A stretch of 64,000 nucleotides of DNA, taken from Staphylococcus shinii (GTDB lineage: Bacteria; Bacillota; Bacilli; Staphylococcales; Staphylococcaceae). Position numbers and translations under genes: made by a program. Numbering within the stretch: the stretch's first letter is position 1; the number at the start of each line of letters is the position of its first letter. The notes below the pieces were generated by a model, which was not told the DNA's origin, ran no database searches, and worked only from the letters and a program-made list of their open reading frames with translations. The stretch is taken from the NCBI RefSeq assembly GCF_017583065.1, contig NZ_JAGEVL010000007.1, positions 62,001 to 126,000 of the forward strand, in the 5' to 3' direction. Shown here piece after piece: positions 26,515 to 35,381 of this stretch.

Positions 26515-26751
26515 TTATTTTATTCTTTTAAATATAGTTGAAGCAATAGCACAAAAAATTGTAATACAAAGTAAGACACATAAAAGTATAAAGCTACTGC
26601 CAGTGACGTTAAAGCCCATTTCAAAAGCAGTATTACTCTTACGCATATAAAAATTCATAATTATAATAATCATCACGCCAATAAAGGAAAGTATGCCTAT
26701 AATATCAATCATTAATTTAGCGTAAGGGTACTTGATATTTTTAGCAATCAT
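26515..26751 (-). CDS. Small membrane protein of unknown function
   Basis: A 78-residue protein with two long hydrophobic helices (about 13-34 and 50-71) and basic ends (KRIK terminus). Weak ribosome site GAAGTGAAGAT before the ATG. Convergent with the 54-residue protein across a shared terminator. No recognisable family. About 270 AT-rich bases separate it from the divergent lipoprotein gene. Confidence 0.6.
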   Translation of the reverse strand: MIAKNIKYPYAKLMIDIIGILSFIGVMIIIIMNFYMRKSNTAFEMGFNVTGSSFILLCVLLCITIFCAIASTIFKRIK

Positions 26752-26964
26752 ATCTTCACTTCTTTCTTTAAATTTGATTTATGGAAAATGCTAGTTGTTT
26801 GTACTTAAAGTAAAGTGATAAATAATAGATAAATCAAACAAATTTTTTATAGGAAAAATGCTTCACTTATCATCAAAGAATTAGCAATTCATTTTTCTTT
26901 AAACTTTAAATGTTAATCATAATTATAAAATACATAATATTTTGTGATAAATACTATATACACA

Positions 26965-26992
26965 ATAACATAGTTTATTAATATGTTATAAT
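26965..26992 (+). promoter_or_regulatory. Extended -10 promoter overlapped by an inverted repeat
   Basis: TGTTATAAT (26984-26992) is an extended -10 for the lipoprotein gene with no good -35. A perfect 8-bp inverted repeat, ATAACATA at 26965-26972 and TATGTTAT at 26982-26989, overlaps it, the geometry expected of a repressor operator. Confidence 0.45.
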
Positions 26993-27028
26993 CGTAACAA
27001 ATATATTTTAGGAAAAAAGGGTTTGATA

Positions 27029-27577
27029 ATGAAAGTTTTAAAATACTCATTACTAATCGCGGTAACATTACTATTAACAGCTTGTAATAATGCTAAATCG
27101 GAATATGAAACTCCTGATAAAGAAACACAAGGGACAGAAACACCAACTGAAATATTTTCAAGTCAGAAAATAGATGAAACTATTAGTGAAGAAGAAATGG
27201 ATTCAAGTATTAAGCAATATTTAGATACGTTTAATGCGTTGGAGGAAAATACTTCAAAAATGAGTGAGAGAGATGAGTTAAGTGAGAAGGATCAAGCAAA
27301 ATTAAATAGATTAACAAAAATGGCTCACAAGAATGATGAAAACTTTAAGCATTTTATAGAATCAAATCAAATACCTGAACAGTATGAAAAAGGAAGTTTT
27401 GAAGTTAGTGATTATGTAACTTCTGTGAATGAATTAATGAGTAAAATTAATGATAAAGTAAACGAAATGAAAAATGAGGGACATTCAGATAAGGCAAAAT
27501 TAAAAGCTGTAGGAGAAATTGAAGATCTGAATGCTAAATATAAAGATAGAGTTAATGGAAAAAACAGGAAAAAGTAG
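27029..27577 (+). CDS. Putative lipoprotein, Glu/Lys-rich
   Basis: A 182-residue exported lipoprotein: basic start MKVLKY, hydrophobic stretch, and lipobox LLTAC with Cys at residue 19, followed by a Ser/Thr/Glu-rich linker and a highly charged helical region likely to form a coiled coil (about 60-160). ATG at 27029 follows AAAGGG by seven bases. No known domain; similar staphylococcal lipoproteins have no assigned function. Single-gene unit with a possible repressor-type inverted repeat over its promoter. Confidence 0.8.
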   Translation: MKVLKYSLLIAVTLLLTACNNAKSEYETPDKETQGTETPTEIFSSQKIDETISEEEMDSSIKQYLDTFNALEENTSKMSERDELSEKDQAKLNRLTKMAHKNDENFKHFIESNQIPEQYEKGSFEVSDYVTSVNELMSKINDKVNEMKNEGHSDKAKLKAVGEIEDLNAKYKDRVNGKNRKK

Positions 27578-27653
27578 AACAATTTCTAAATAAACATGAG
27601 ATTAAAACTAAGTCGTTTGATTAAAATAAAAGAGAAATATATTGATTAGTAAT

Positions 27654-27696
27654 GTTAACCCCCTCACTGCTATATATATGTAGTGAGGGGATTAAC
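27654..27696. terminator. Inverted repeat, weak terminator
   Basis: CCCCTCACT (27660-27668) pairs with AGTGAGGGG (27682-27690), with flanking GTTAA/TTAAC. It lacks a T run on either strand, so termination is uncertain; it lies between the convergent lipoprotein and CMD genes. Confidence 0.5.
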
Positions 27697-27766
27697 TGTT
27701 TAAATAGGTTCATTTAGTTACCGAAGTTATTTTCTTTTAAATTATTGAAATTAATATCTGATTTGG

Positions 27767-28174
27767 TTATGGTTCTAACTGCATAATTGCTCCAAAGTAT
27801 TGTTGGCAAGTAGTAAAAGATACAAATGCTATCAATTCACTTATTTCTGAAGGAGTTAGATGATCTTTCAATATTTTAATAGCATAATCAGGGATTGCAT
27901 TTCCTAATGTGAGATATACTTCTACAAAACCAATACAAATGGCTGATTTTTCATCAGTTAATTCATGGCTTGGTTTTCCTTTTGCTTTACAGTATTTGCA
28001 ACCATTCTTTTGAGCTAGCATTCTGCGTAATTCTTCTTTTAAGGCTTGAGATAATAAACGTTCCTTTTCTAATGATTTACTAAGGTTATTCCAGTTATAC
28101 AGAATTTCCCTGTTATAACCTAATAATTTTTGGAATGGTGTTTCACCGCAAGCAGACAATTCAATTATAGGCAT
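27767..28174 (-). CDS. Carboxymuconolactone decarboxylase (AhpD-like) family protein
   Basis: A 135-residue all-helical CMD-family protein. The redox motif CKYC (about residue 65, in NGCKYCKAKG) corresponds to the AhpD active-site cysteines, though the downstream His of AhpD (CxxCxxxH) is replaced by other residues (SHE slightly later). Such proteins act as alkyl hydroperoxidase partners or have unknown chemistry. AAGGAGG ribosome site. Divergent from an Lrp-type regulator with 110 bases between them, which probably controls it. Confidence 0.82.
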   Translation of the reverse strand: MPIIELSACGETPFQKLLGYNREILYNWNNLSKSLEKERLLSQALKEELRRMLAQKNGCKYCKAKGKPSHELTDEKSAICIGFVEVYLTLGNAIPDYAIKILKDHLTPSEISELIAFVSFTTCQQYFGAIMQLEP

Positions 28175-28284
28175 ATATATTCCTCCTTTAACTTAGTTAA
28201 TTTTATGATACTTATAAATTTAATTACATATTAAAAATTAGGTATAATGTAAATATTATTACTAAATTGAAGGGGATTATATAA

Positions 28285-28695
28285 ATGGACTTAACAGATA
28301 GAAAAATCTTAAAAACTTTAAAAGAAGATAGTAAAGTTTCTCTAAATTATATTAGTAATGAAGTTAATCTTTCAACGCCTTCGGTGCGAGAAAGAATAAA
28401 TAAATTGAAAGATTTAGGTGTTATAAACAAATATACAATTGAAATTGATTATAAAACGTTAGGATATGACATTGAAGTCATAATAGATATAGTGATTAAA
28501 AATAATTTATATAAAGATTTTAAACTATACATAGCAGAACAAAATAATGTGGAATTTTGTTATAGGATTTCTGGGGAAAGTTGTTTTATTTTTAAAGTAA
28601 GATTTAAAAATATAATAGACGTAGAACGTTTTGTCGATAGTATGCAAAGGTATGGTCATACTAAAACGCATTTTATATTTTCAAAAACAATTTAA
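28285..28695 (+). CDS. Lrp/AsnC-family transcriptional regulator
   Basis: A 136-residue regulator: N-terminal HTH (LTDRKILKTLKEDSKVSLNY, then LSTPSVRERINKLKDLGVI) and a C-terminal RAM-like ligand domain somewhat shorter than usual. TATAAT at 28243 may be its promoter. Divergent from the CMD gene; the PhzF gene behind it is convergent. Lrp proteins respond to amino acids, but the ligand here is unknown. Confidence 0.87.
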   Translation: MDLTDRKILKTLKEDSKVSLNYISNEVNLSTPSVRERINKLKDLGVINKYTIEIDYKTLGYDIEVIIDIVIKNNLYKDFKLYIAEQNNVEFCYRISGESCFIFKVRFKNIIDVERFVDSMQRYGHTKTHFIFSKTI

Positions 28696-28741
28696 ACTAA
28701 AGCATGTGGCATAAATATATGATCCATATGCTTTTATTGAT

Positions 28742-29650
28742 TTAAATGTTATCTAAAACAATGCTAAAGGTTTTGACATACACAGCATTTCCAGAAATTT
28801 TTATATCATAAGCATCAGTATGAGTTGTCACTTCAACGTTCACTTTACCATCCTTTTCTAGTTCTTGGCCTTGTTCGATGAGTAGCGTTAATGTGTTTGA
28901 TACCCTCTGCCTCTGTTTTATATATTTAATGTAATATGCACCCATTACACCGGATGCGGTACCTGTGACTGGGTCTTCTTTAGTACCTGAAAAGGGTGAG
29001 GAAAAATGTCTTGTATGCATATCAGTGTTGAAATGATGCGTTTCCATGCAGAATGGATGAATAGAAACGTGTGGCATTTCTTTTAATATTGAGGGAAATA
29101 GTTCATTATCTGGGTTCAATTTTTCACAAACTTTAAGGTTTTTAACTGGGGTAATAAGTGTCCAAACACCCGTGCTTCCATAAACAATAGGTAAATTGTC
29201 GTCAAAATCGCTTGTTTCTATACCCAAAACCTTAGCTAAATCAACCTTAGAACCAGAGAATGTTTTAAACTGTGGTGAGGATTGTTGCATAGTAATATAT
29301 ACACCATCACTTGAATTATCAATTTTTATTGGTAACACACCAGCGTTGGTTTCGATTGTAAAGTCGGTTTTATTCTGTAATAAACCTCTAGTTTTTAATG
29401 CGTAAAGCGTTGCAATAGTTGCATGACCACACAGGTTCATTTCATGACCTGGCGTAAAAAATCGTATCCTTAAATCAGCTTTATTAGATTTAAGTGGAAA
29501 AGCAGTTTCATTGAATCCAACTTTTAAGGCAATTGCTTGCATTTCTTCAACCTTTAAGTCATCACCACATAATACGACACCCGCTGGATTACCCTTATTT
29601 GCTTCAGTACTAAATGCGTCATAGTGATAAACTTCTACAGATTTTGTCAT
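28742..29650 (-). CDS. PhzF family isomerase/epimerase-like protein
   Basis: A 302-residue PhzF-fold protein with two similar halves. Family marks are EANKGNPAGVVL (residues 16-27), NETAFPL with the catalytic Glu, LNLCGHATIAT-like MNLCGHATIA (about 71-80) and DPVTGTASGVMGAY (about 215). In Pseudomonas PhzF isomerises DHHA for phenazines; there is no phenazine pathway here, so this is a generic YddE/YfhB-type isomerase. AGGAG ribosome site. Promoter lies in 29651-29750, where TTGATAAA and TTTATCAA form a spaced inverted repeat (29694-29730). Confidence 0.88.
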   Translation of the reverse strand: MTKSVEVYHYDAFSTEANKGNPAGVVLCGDDLKVEEMQAIALKVGFNETAFPLKSNKADLRIRFFTPGHEMNLCGHATIATLYALKTRGLLQNKTDFTIETNAGVLPIKIDNSSDGVYITMQQSSPQFKTFSGSKVDLAKVLGIETSDFDDNLPIVYGSTGVWTLITPVKNLKVCEKLNPDNELFPSILKEMPHVSIHPFCMETHHFNTDMHTRHFSSPFSGTKEDPVTGTASGVMGAYYIKYIKQRQRVSNTLTLLIEQGQELEKDGKVNVEVTTHTDAYDIKISGNAVYVKTFSIVLDNI

Positions 29651-29788
29651 TAAATCACTCCTACATAAGTAACAACCTCACACTTTAAGATTGTTGATAA
29701 AATAATTTGTTGTTATATATAATTTATCAAATATTAGCAGCTTGATAATAATTAAATACTAAAACAAGCCTACTTGTAATCATATTCA

Positions 29789-29853
29789 AAACCAAAATAT
29801 TATTCTGTTTACCCGTTATTATTTAATAATGTTACGTATTTTTGGTTTTTTTA
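29789..29853 (+). terminator. Long terminator-like hairpin upstream of the malate symporter
   Basis: AAACCAAAATA at 29789-29799 can pair with TATTTTTGGTTT at 29837-29848, followed by T residues, with an inner ATTAT/ATAAT stem. No plus-strand gene lies upstream, so it may be a leader attenuator of the symporter or end an unseen small RNA. Confidence 0.35.
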
Positions 29854-29943
29854 ATTACAAAAAGATTTAAAAATTTACATAAGCTATCATTCGTCCTTAT
29901 TTAGCAATATTATGAAAATATTCATTATTTAAGGGGGATGTCA

Positions 29944-31287
29944 ATGATATCTAAAAGTGAAATGAAAGCGCTTACTATAGATGGGGTAGAAAAAGATGGC
30001 CGAATCTGGTCGAAATTAACACATATGAAGGTAGGGGTTATACCTTTACCTCTCTATATAACATTAGCAGTAATCATATTTATTGCCTCTGTTTACAATG
30101 CATTACCCGCTGATATGATTGGTGGGTTTGCGATCATTATGATTTTAGGGGTACTGTTTGGTGATTTAGGAATGAAAATTCCAATTTTAAAAGATATAGG
30201 TGGTCCTGCAATTTTAGCTTTATTAATACCATCTACTTTAGTATTTTTAGGTGTGTTTAATACAGCTTCGATGAACGCCGTTACAACGCTAATGAAAACA
30301 TCAAACTTCTTATATTTTTATATTTCATGTCTCGTTGTCGGTAGTATTTTAGGAATGAAGAGTAAAGTTTTAATACAGGGTTTTACTCGAATGTTTATCC
30401 CATTAATTGTTGGTACTTTAACAGCAGTTATTGTTGGATTACTTGTAGGTATCTTATTTGGTTATGACATCAAACATACATTATTTTATATTATTGTACC
30501 TATTATTGGGGGAGGAATTGGAGAAGGCATTTTACCTTTATCAATAGCATACTCATCAATTTTAGGGGAATCTGCTGAATCCTTTGTTGCGCAAATGATA
30601 CCAGCAGCCGTTATCGGTAATATTATTGCAGTTGTGACAGCTGGATTAATGATGAGATTAGGAGAAAAGAAAAAGTCATTATCTGGTAATGGGACATTAG
30701 TAAAGGCATCTGATGATAAAGAGATGGCAGCTGATACAAACGACGATAATAAGAAAGTAGATTTTTCGCTTATGGGAGCTGGTTTATTAATAGCCTGTAC
30801 GTTCTTTATTTTTGGTGATCTTGCACACAAATTTATTGGTATTCCAGGACCAGTAATTATGATTTTATTAGCGACGTTGATTAAATGTTTACAATTGATG
30901 CCTAATAAAATGGAACAAGGGGCACATCAACTATACAAATTTATATCTACAAGTTTGACTTGGCCTCTTATGGTTGGTCTAGGGATGTTATACATCCCAT
31001 TAGAGGAAGTGGTTAAAATTGTATCACCTGCATATATTGTAATTTGTGCTTCAGTTGTTATAACGATGATTAGTTCAGGATTTTTTGTAGGTAAATTAAT
31101 GAAAATGTATCCAGTTGACGCCGCTATTGTGACAGGGTGTCATAGTGGATTAGGTGGTACAGGTGACGTCGCAATTCTGTCAGCATCAAAACGCATGTCA
31201 TTAATGCCGTTCGCGCAAGTAGCAACAAGATTAGGCGGTGTATCAACAGTAATAGCTGCAACATTCTTAATGAAATTATTAAGTTAG
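29944..31287 (+). CDS. 2-hydroxycarboxylate transporter, probable Na+/malate symporter (MaeN type)
   Basis: A 447-residue 2HCT-family transporter with about eleven helices. The duplicated GGxG re-entrant loops are clear: GGGIGEGILPLS (about 190) and GLGGTGDVAILSASKRM (about 400). The family imports malate or citrate with sodium or protons. It is followed after 68 bases by malic enzyme, and a MalK/MalR-like system lies upstream, so malate is the likely substrate. ATG at 29944 lies six bases after AAGGGGG; the ATG at 29938 abuts that site. Citrate exchange (CimH/CitS) cannot be excluded. Confidence 0.88.
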   Translation: MISKSEMKALTIDGVEKDGRIWSKLTHMKVGVIPLPLYITLAVIIFIASVYNALPADMIGGFAIIMILGVLFGDLGMKIPILKDIGGPAILALLIPSTLVFLGVFNTASMNAVTTLMKTSNFLYFYISCLVVGSILGMKSKVLIQGFTRMFIPLIVGTLTAVIVGLLVGILFGYDIKHTLFYIIVPIIGGGIGEGILPLSIAYSSILGESAESFVAQMIPAAVIGNIIAVVTAGLMMRLGEKKKSLSGNGTLVKASDDKEMAADTNDDNKKVDFSLMGAGLLIACTFFIFGDLAHKFIGIPGPVIMILLATLIKCLQLMPNKMEQGAHQLYKFISTSLTWPLMVGLGMLYIPLEEVVKIVSPAYIVICASVVITMISSGFFVGKLMKMYPVDAAIVTGCHSGLGGTGDVAILSASKRMSLMPFAQVATRLGGVSTVIAATFLMKLLS

Positions 31288-31355
31288 TAAGAATGCATTC
31301 ACTACTATTTATAAATAAAAGACGAAATAACAAATAATTAAGGGAGTAGAAATAC

Positions 31356-32531
31356 ATGACTATAAAAAACTATAAAGCTGAATCAATAGAGCTTCATCAA
31401 AAACATGCAGGGAAATTGGAAATTAATAGTAAAGTAGATGTGAATACGCAAGAAGATTTAAGCACAGTTTATACGCCTGGTGTTTCGGAAGTGTGTAATG
31501 TAATTGCTGAAGATGAAGAAAAGGTAAACACATTGACGTCTAGAGGTAATATGATTGGCATTGTCTCAGACGGTACAGCTGTTTTGGGGCTAGGCGATAT
31601 TGGGCCTAAAGCTGCGATACCAGTCATGGAAGGAAAAAGTATATTATTCAAAAAATTTGCGGACTTAGATGCATTTCCAATTTGTTTGGATACTAAAGAT
31701 ACTGAAGAAATTATTAATATTATAAAAGCACTTCAACCTAATTTTGCAGGAATAAATTTAGAAGATATTGCAGCACCTCGTTGTTTTGAAATTGAAAAAA
31801 GATTAAAAGAAGAATTAGATATTCCTGTGTTTCATGACGATCAACATGGGACGGCTATTGTTGTGCTTGCTGCATTAATTAATGCATTAAAAGTTGTCGA
31901 GAAAGAAGATTATGAAGTGCAAATAGTGATTAATGGTGCAGGGTCAGCAGGTATTGCAATTGCGCAATTATTATTAAGTGCTGGATATAAAGATATTGTA
32001 TTATTAAGTATTGAAGGTGTGGTTTGTCAAGGCGAGACATGGATGAATGATGCACAAAAGGATATTGCTGAAGTGACTAACTTAACGCAAAAACGCGGTG
32101 GTTTAGATGATGTGATTCAAAAGGCAGACGTATTCATAGGTGTTTCGGCACCTAATGTTTTAAATGAAAGTCACGTTAAAGCGATGAGTGATCAACCAAT
32201 TATTTTTGCATTAGCCAATCCAATACCTGAAATCTTTCCAGAGAAAGCAATTGCTGCGGGCGCTGCTGTTGTAGGAACTGGTCGTTCTGATTATCCAAAT
32301 CAAATTAATAATTTACTAGCGTTCCCAGGTATCTTTAGAGGCATTTTAAATGCGCGTAAGCAGAATATTACGACTGAAATGAAAGTAGCTGCTGCACAGG
32401 GTATTGCAAATGTTATTTCTGAAAGTGAATTAAGTAAAGACTATGTAATTCCACATGCATTAAATTTAGACGTGGTAGCAACGGTAGCCAATGCAGTTGA
32501 AAAATCAGCTTTGGAAACAGTCCATAAATAA
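31356..32531 (+). CDS. Malic enzyme (oxaloacetate-decarboxylating malate dehydrogenase, short type)
   Basis: A 391-residue short bacterial malic enzyme. N-terminal VYTPGVSEVC (Tyr general acid), the lysine-bearing VMEGKSILFKKFADLDAFP, metal ligands in NLEDIAAPR and DDQHGTA, and the Rossmann fold INGAGSAGIAIA are all intact. It converts malate to pyruvate and CO2 with NAD(P). AAGGGAG ribosome site. Directly behind the malate symporter, likely co-transcribed; forms the malate-catabolic unit with it. Most staphylococci also have a second malic enzyme near accDA, so this is probably an extra copy. Confidence 0.9.
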   Translation: MTIKNYKAESIELHQKHAGKLEINSKVDVNTQEDLSTVYTPGVSEVCNVIAEDEEKVNTLTSRGNMIGIVSDGTAVLGLGDIGPKAAIPVMEGKSILFKKFADLDAFPICLDTKDTEEIINIIKALQPNFAGINLEDIAAPRCFEIEKRLKEELDIPVFHDDQHGTAIVVLAALINALKVVEKEDYEVQIVINGAGSAGIAIAQLLLSAGYKDIVLLSIEGVVCQGETWMNDAQKDIAEVTNLTQKRGGLDDVIQKADVFIGVSAPNVLNESHVKAMSDQPIIFALANPIPEIFPEKAIAAGAAVVGTGRSDYPNQINNLLAFPGIFRGILNARKQNITTEMKVAAAQGIANVISESELSKDYVIPHALNLDVVATVANAVEKSALETVHK

Positions 32532-32667
32532 ATTGATTTAAATGAAGTGGATGATTGATATAGCCAGTAACTGTAACTGATTTTTAAACCTATCAAAGTT
32601 ACCGATATTAAAAATTCTATTTCTTGTAAATGCTGTTGAGAGCATTCTAAATCGTATAATAAATGAG

Positions 32668-32720
32668 GTCGATATGAGTCGAGGATAGTGTTTCTGTCCC
32701 GAAATCATGTCGACTTTTTT
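32668..32720 (+). terminator. Malic enzyme terminator
   Basis: GTCGATATGA (32668-32677) pairs with TCATGTCGAC (32705-32714), then six T. An inner GGATAG/CTGTCC stem lies in the loop. The rest of 32532-32871 is AT-rich and holds the vraA promoter, with two GTTAAC words at 32830 and 32851. Confidence 0.75.
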
Positions 32721-32871
32721 ATTTAAAATGGACTGATTGTTATAGAAATCGTAATAATAAAATATAAAAGCATTTGCAAAAGAAACAGTATATAGCTACA
32801 CCGAACAATAGGAAATCTATATAAGAAATGTTAACATTAAGAATATTATAGTTAACAATAAGGTGATAAAA

Positions 32872-34242
32872 ATGCAATTATTAAAAAATATTGAAATGTA
32901 CGCACAATATCAACCGTACGATTGTGCACTTCAATTTGATGCAGAACTTATAAGTTATAAAGCGTTGCAAGCACGCATAGTAGCGATTGTAGAACAATTA
33001 CATGATATTCCTGAAAATCAATGTGTTGCGCTTACGATGAACAACCCGATGTCTACAATATTGTATTATTTGGCTTTAATCAAAAAAGGGTGCATACCTT
33101 GTGTTATGGATTTTCGATGGACTCAAGAGCAAGTAAACAAGCTCATAGAAAAATACGATATTGCATATCTTATAAATAATGATTTAAAAGTCATATTATT
33201 TAAACAAGTAGAACAAAATACTACAGAGATAGATAATATATTACATATTGGTTTTACTTCTGGAACGACAGGTCTGCCTAAGGCGTATTATAGAAATGAG
33301 TTGTCATGGCTATATTCATATGAAGAAACTGAAAAATTAATGGAAAATGAAATAGATACTATGATTGCACCAGGGCCGCTATCACACTCTTTATCTTTAT
33401 TTGTATGCATCTTTGCTTTGTATAGTGGTCGCAAATTTATTGGGCAGCAACAATTTAATGCAAAAGTATTAATGAATAAAATGAAAACAGACAAAACAAT
33501 AAAGCATTGCGCTTTATTTGTAGTTCCTACAATGTTAGATACTTGTGTTTCCTGGAACAGTTCTGTGCAACAAATTAGATATATATTTACGACCGGAGAT
33601 AAGTTACAACATCGTTTAAGAAATAGCGTTACCATGCTTTTTCCTAATGCAACATTAATAGAGTTCTTTGGAACTTCGGAGGCGAGTTTCATTAGTTATA
33701 ACTATAATAATGAGGCACCTAGCCATTCTGTTGGAAAACTATTTCCTAATGTTACAGTCAATCTCGACCAAGTTGATGAATATGGTATTGGTAAATTAAA
33801 AGTTAAGAGCAACATGGTATTCAGTGGATATATTGGGGATTCACATCCAAATGATGATTGGATAGAAATTGGTGATTTTGCATCATTAAATTCAGAAGGT
33901 TACTTATATTTACATGGTCGCCAGCATGATCGAATGATTATTGGTGGTAGGAATGTTTATCCAAGTGAAATAGAACGTTTCGCTCAAAATTTTAAAGAGT
34001 TCAAGGAAGTATTAGTCATTAGTGAGTCTCATTCAAAATTTGGCGAAATCGCAGTATTACTTTATACCGCTAAGCAAGAAGTGACGTATCGGGAGTTTAA
34101 GCATTATTTAACTCAGTATTTGGCTCGTTATCAGGTGCCATCAAAGTTAGTGAAAGTAAGTAAAATGTATTATACACAAAGTGGTAAAATTGCACGCAAA
34201 CTTATGAGAAGTCTTTATTTAAAGGGTGAATTAAAACAATGA
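32872..34242 (+). CDS. vraA: AMP-binding acyl-CoA synthetase-like protein VraA
   Basis: A 456-residue ANL-family adenylating enzyme. Core motifs: IGFTSGTTGLPKAYYR (about residue 127, ATP P-loop), FFGTSE (about 265), IEIGDFASLNSEGYLYLHGR (about 335-355) and the C-terminal lysine in GKIARK. Shorter than usual acyl-CoA ligases (over 500), with a reduced N-terminal half. It likely activates a fatty or organic acid to its CoA ester. ATG at 32872 follows AAGGTGAT. First gene of vraABC; overlaps vraB by four bases. In S. aureus the vra genes were found as vancomycin-response genes; function not proven. Confidence 0.85.
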   Translation: MQLLKNIEMYAQYQPYDCALQFDAELISYKALQARIVAIVEQLHDIPENQCVALTMNNPMSTILYYLALIKKGCIPCVMDFRWTQEQVNKLIEKYDIAYLINNDLKVILFKQVEQNTTEIDNILHIGFTSGTTGLPKAYYRNELSWLYSYEETEKLMENEIDTMIAPGPLSHSLSLFVCIFALYSGRKFIGQQQFNAKVLMNKMKTDKTIKHCALFVVPTMLDTCVSWNSSVQQIRYIFTTGDKLQHRLRNSVTMLFPNATLIEFFGTSEASFISYNYNNEAPSHSVGKLFPNVTVNLDQVDEYGIGKLKVKSNMVFSGYIGDSHPNDDWIEIGDFASLNSEGYLYLHGRQHDRMIIGGRNVYPSEIERFAQNFKEFKEVLVISESHSKFGEIAVLLYTAKQEVTYREFKHYLTQYLARYQVPSKLVKVSKMYYTQSGKIARKLMRSLYLKGELKQ

Positions 34243-35381
34243 ACGAAGCAGTTGTAATCGCAGCGAAACGAACGCCATTTGGCAAATATGGTGGGAAATT
34301 AAAGCATTTAGAACCAGAAGCATTATTAAAACCATTATTTGAGCATTTCAATGAACAATATCCACATATAATGTCAGAAATTGACGATGTTATTTTAGGT
34401 AATGTGGTAGGAAATGGTGGCAATATTGCTAGAAAATCTTTGCTAGAAGCTAGATTGAATCAAAATATTCCAGGGCTTACATTAGACAGGCAATGTGGTT
34501 CTGGGCTAGAAGCTGTGATACATGCATGTCGAATGATTCAAGCTGGCGCGGGTTCAATATATATTGCTGGTGGTGTAGAAAGTACAAGTAGGGCGCCATG
34601 GAAGATTAAAAGGCCGCAATCCGTCTATGACACGCAGTTACCTGAATTTTTTGAACGTGCCTCTTTTGCACCAGATAGCCAAGATCCATCGATGATTCAA
34701 GCTGCGGAACATGTAGCACAAACATATAACATTTCAAGAAAAGATCAAGATGCATTTGCATGGAAAAGTCATAGCAAGACAATTATGGCTTATAAACAAA
34801 AGCATATTAATCAAGAAATTGTTCCGTTGGAAGTAAAAGGTGAAATTTTTAACAGAGACGAAAGTATTAAAGAAAAAATGGGTGAACGCACATTAAATCG
34901 TTTGAAACCGTTATTAACTGAAGGAACAGTCACTGCAGGTAATTGTTGTATGAAGAATGACGGTGCAGTATTATTGTTGGTTATGGAAAAAACAGTCGCT
35001 GAAGATTACGGTTTACAAGAAGGTTTAATTTTTAAAGATGGTATTACAGTGGGAGTTGATCCTACTTTACTTGGAATTGGTCCAGTACCTGCGGTAAACA
35101 CATTACTTAAGAGAAATAAACATACCATAGGTGAACTAGACGCTATAGAATTAAACGAAGCATTTGCATCTCAAGTATTAGCAAGTCAAAGAGAGCTAGG
35201 TATGTCACTAGATAAGTTGAATATATATGGTGGCGCAATCGCTACAGGACATCCATATGGAGCAAGTGGAGCTGCCTTGGTTACACGCTTGTTTTATATG
35301 AAGAATTATCATAGAACTATTGCAACTATGGGTATTGGAGGGGGCATGGGGAATGCAGCATTATTCGAACGATGGTCATGA
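34239..35381 (+). CDS. vraB: Thiolase family acetyl-CoA acyltransferase VraB
   Basis: A 380-residue thiolase. Nucleophile Cys86 lies in DRQCGSGLEA, LNEAFASQ and the His of GHPYGASGA are conserved. The second catalytic cysteine, expected before the GGGMG motif near the C-terminus, is replaced: the segment reads ATMGIGGGMGNA. It may therefore be a diverged or one-directional thiolase. Length is normal. ATG overlaps the vraA stop (ATGA), translationally coupled; vraC overlaps its 3' end by 29 bases. Confidence 0.87.
   Translation: MNEAVVIAAKRTPFGKYGGKLKHLEPEALLKPLFEHFNEQYPHIMSEIDDVILGNVVGNGGNIARKSLLEARLNQNIPGLTLDRQCGSGLEAVIHACRMIQAGAGSIYIAGGVESTSRAPWKIKRPQSVYDTQLPEFFERASFAPDSQDPSMIQAAEHVAQTYNISRKDQDAFAWKSHSKTIMAYKQKHINQEIVPLEVKGEIFNRDESIKEKMGERTLNRLKPLLTEGTVTAGNCCMKNDGAVLLLVMEKTVAEDYGLQEGLIFKDGITVGVDPTLLGIGPVPAVNTLLKRNKHTIGELDAIELNEAFASQVLASQRELGMSLDKLNIYGGAIATGHPYGASGAALVTRLFYMKNYHRTIATMGIGGGMGNAALFERWS

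Noticed and set aside
28742..29650. Phenazine biosynthesis
   Set aside because: PhzF-fold proteins are widespread isomerases; no other phenazine gene is present.
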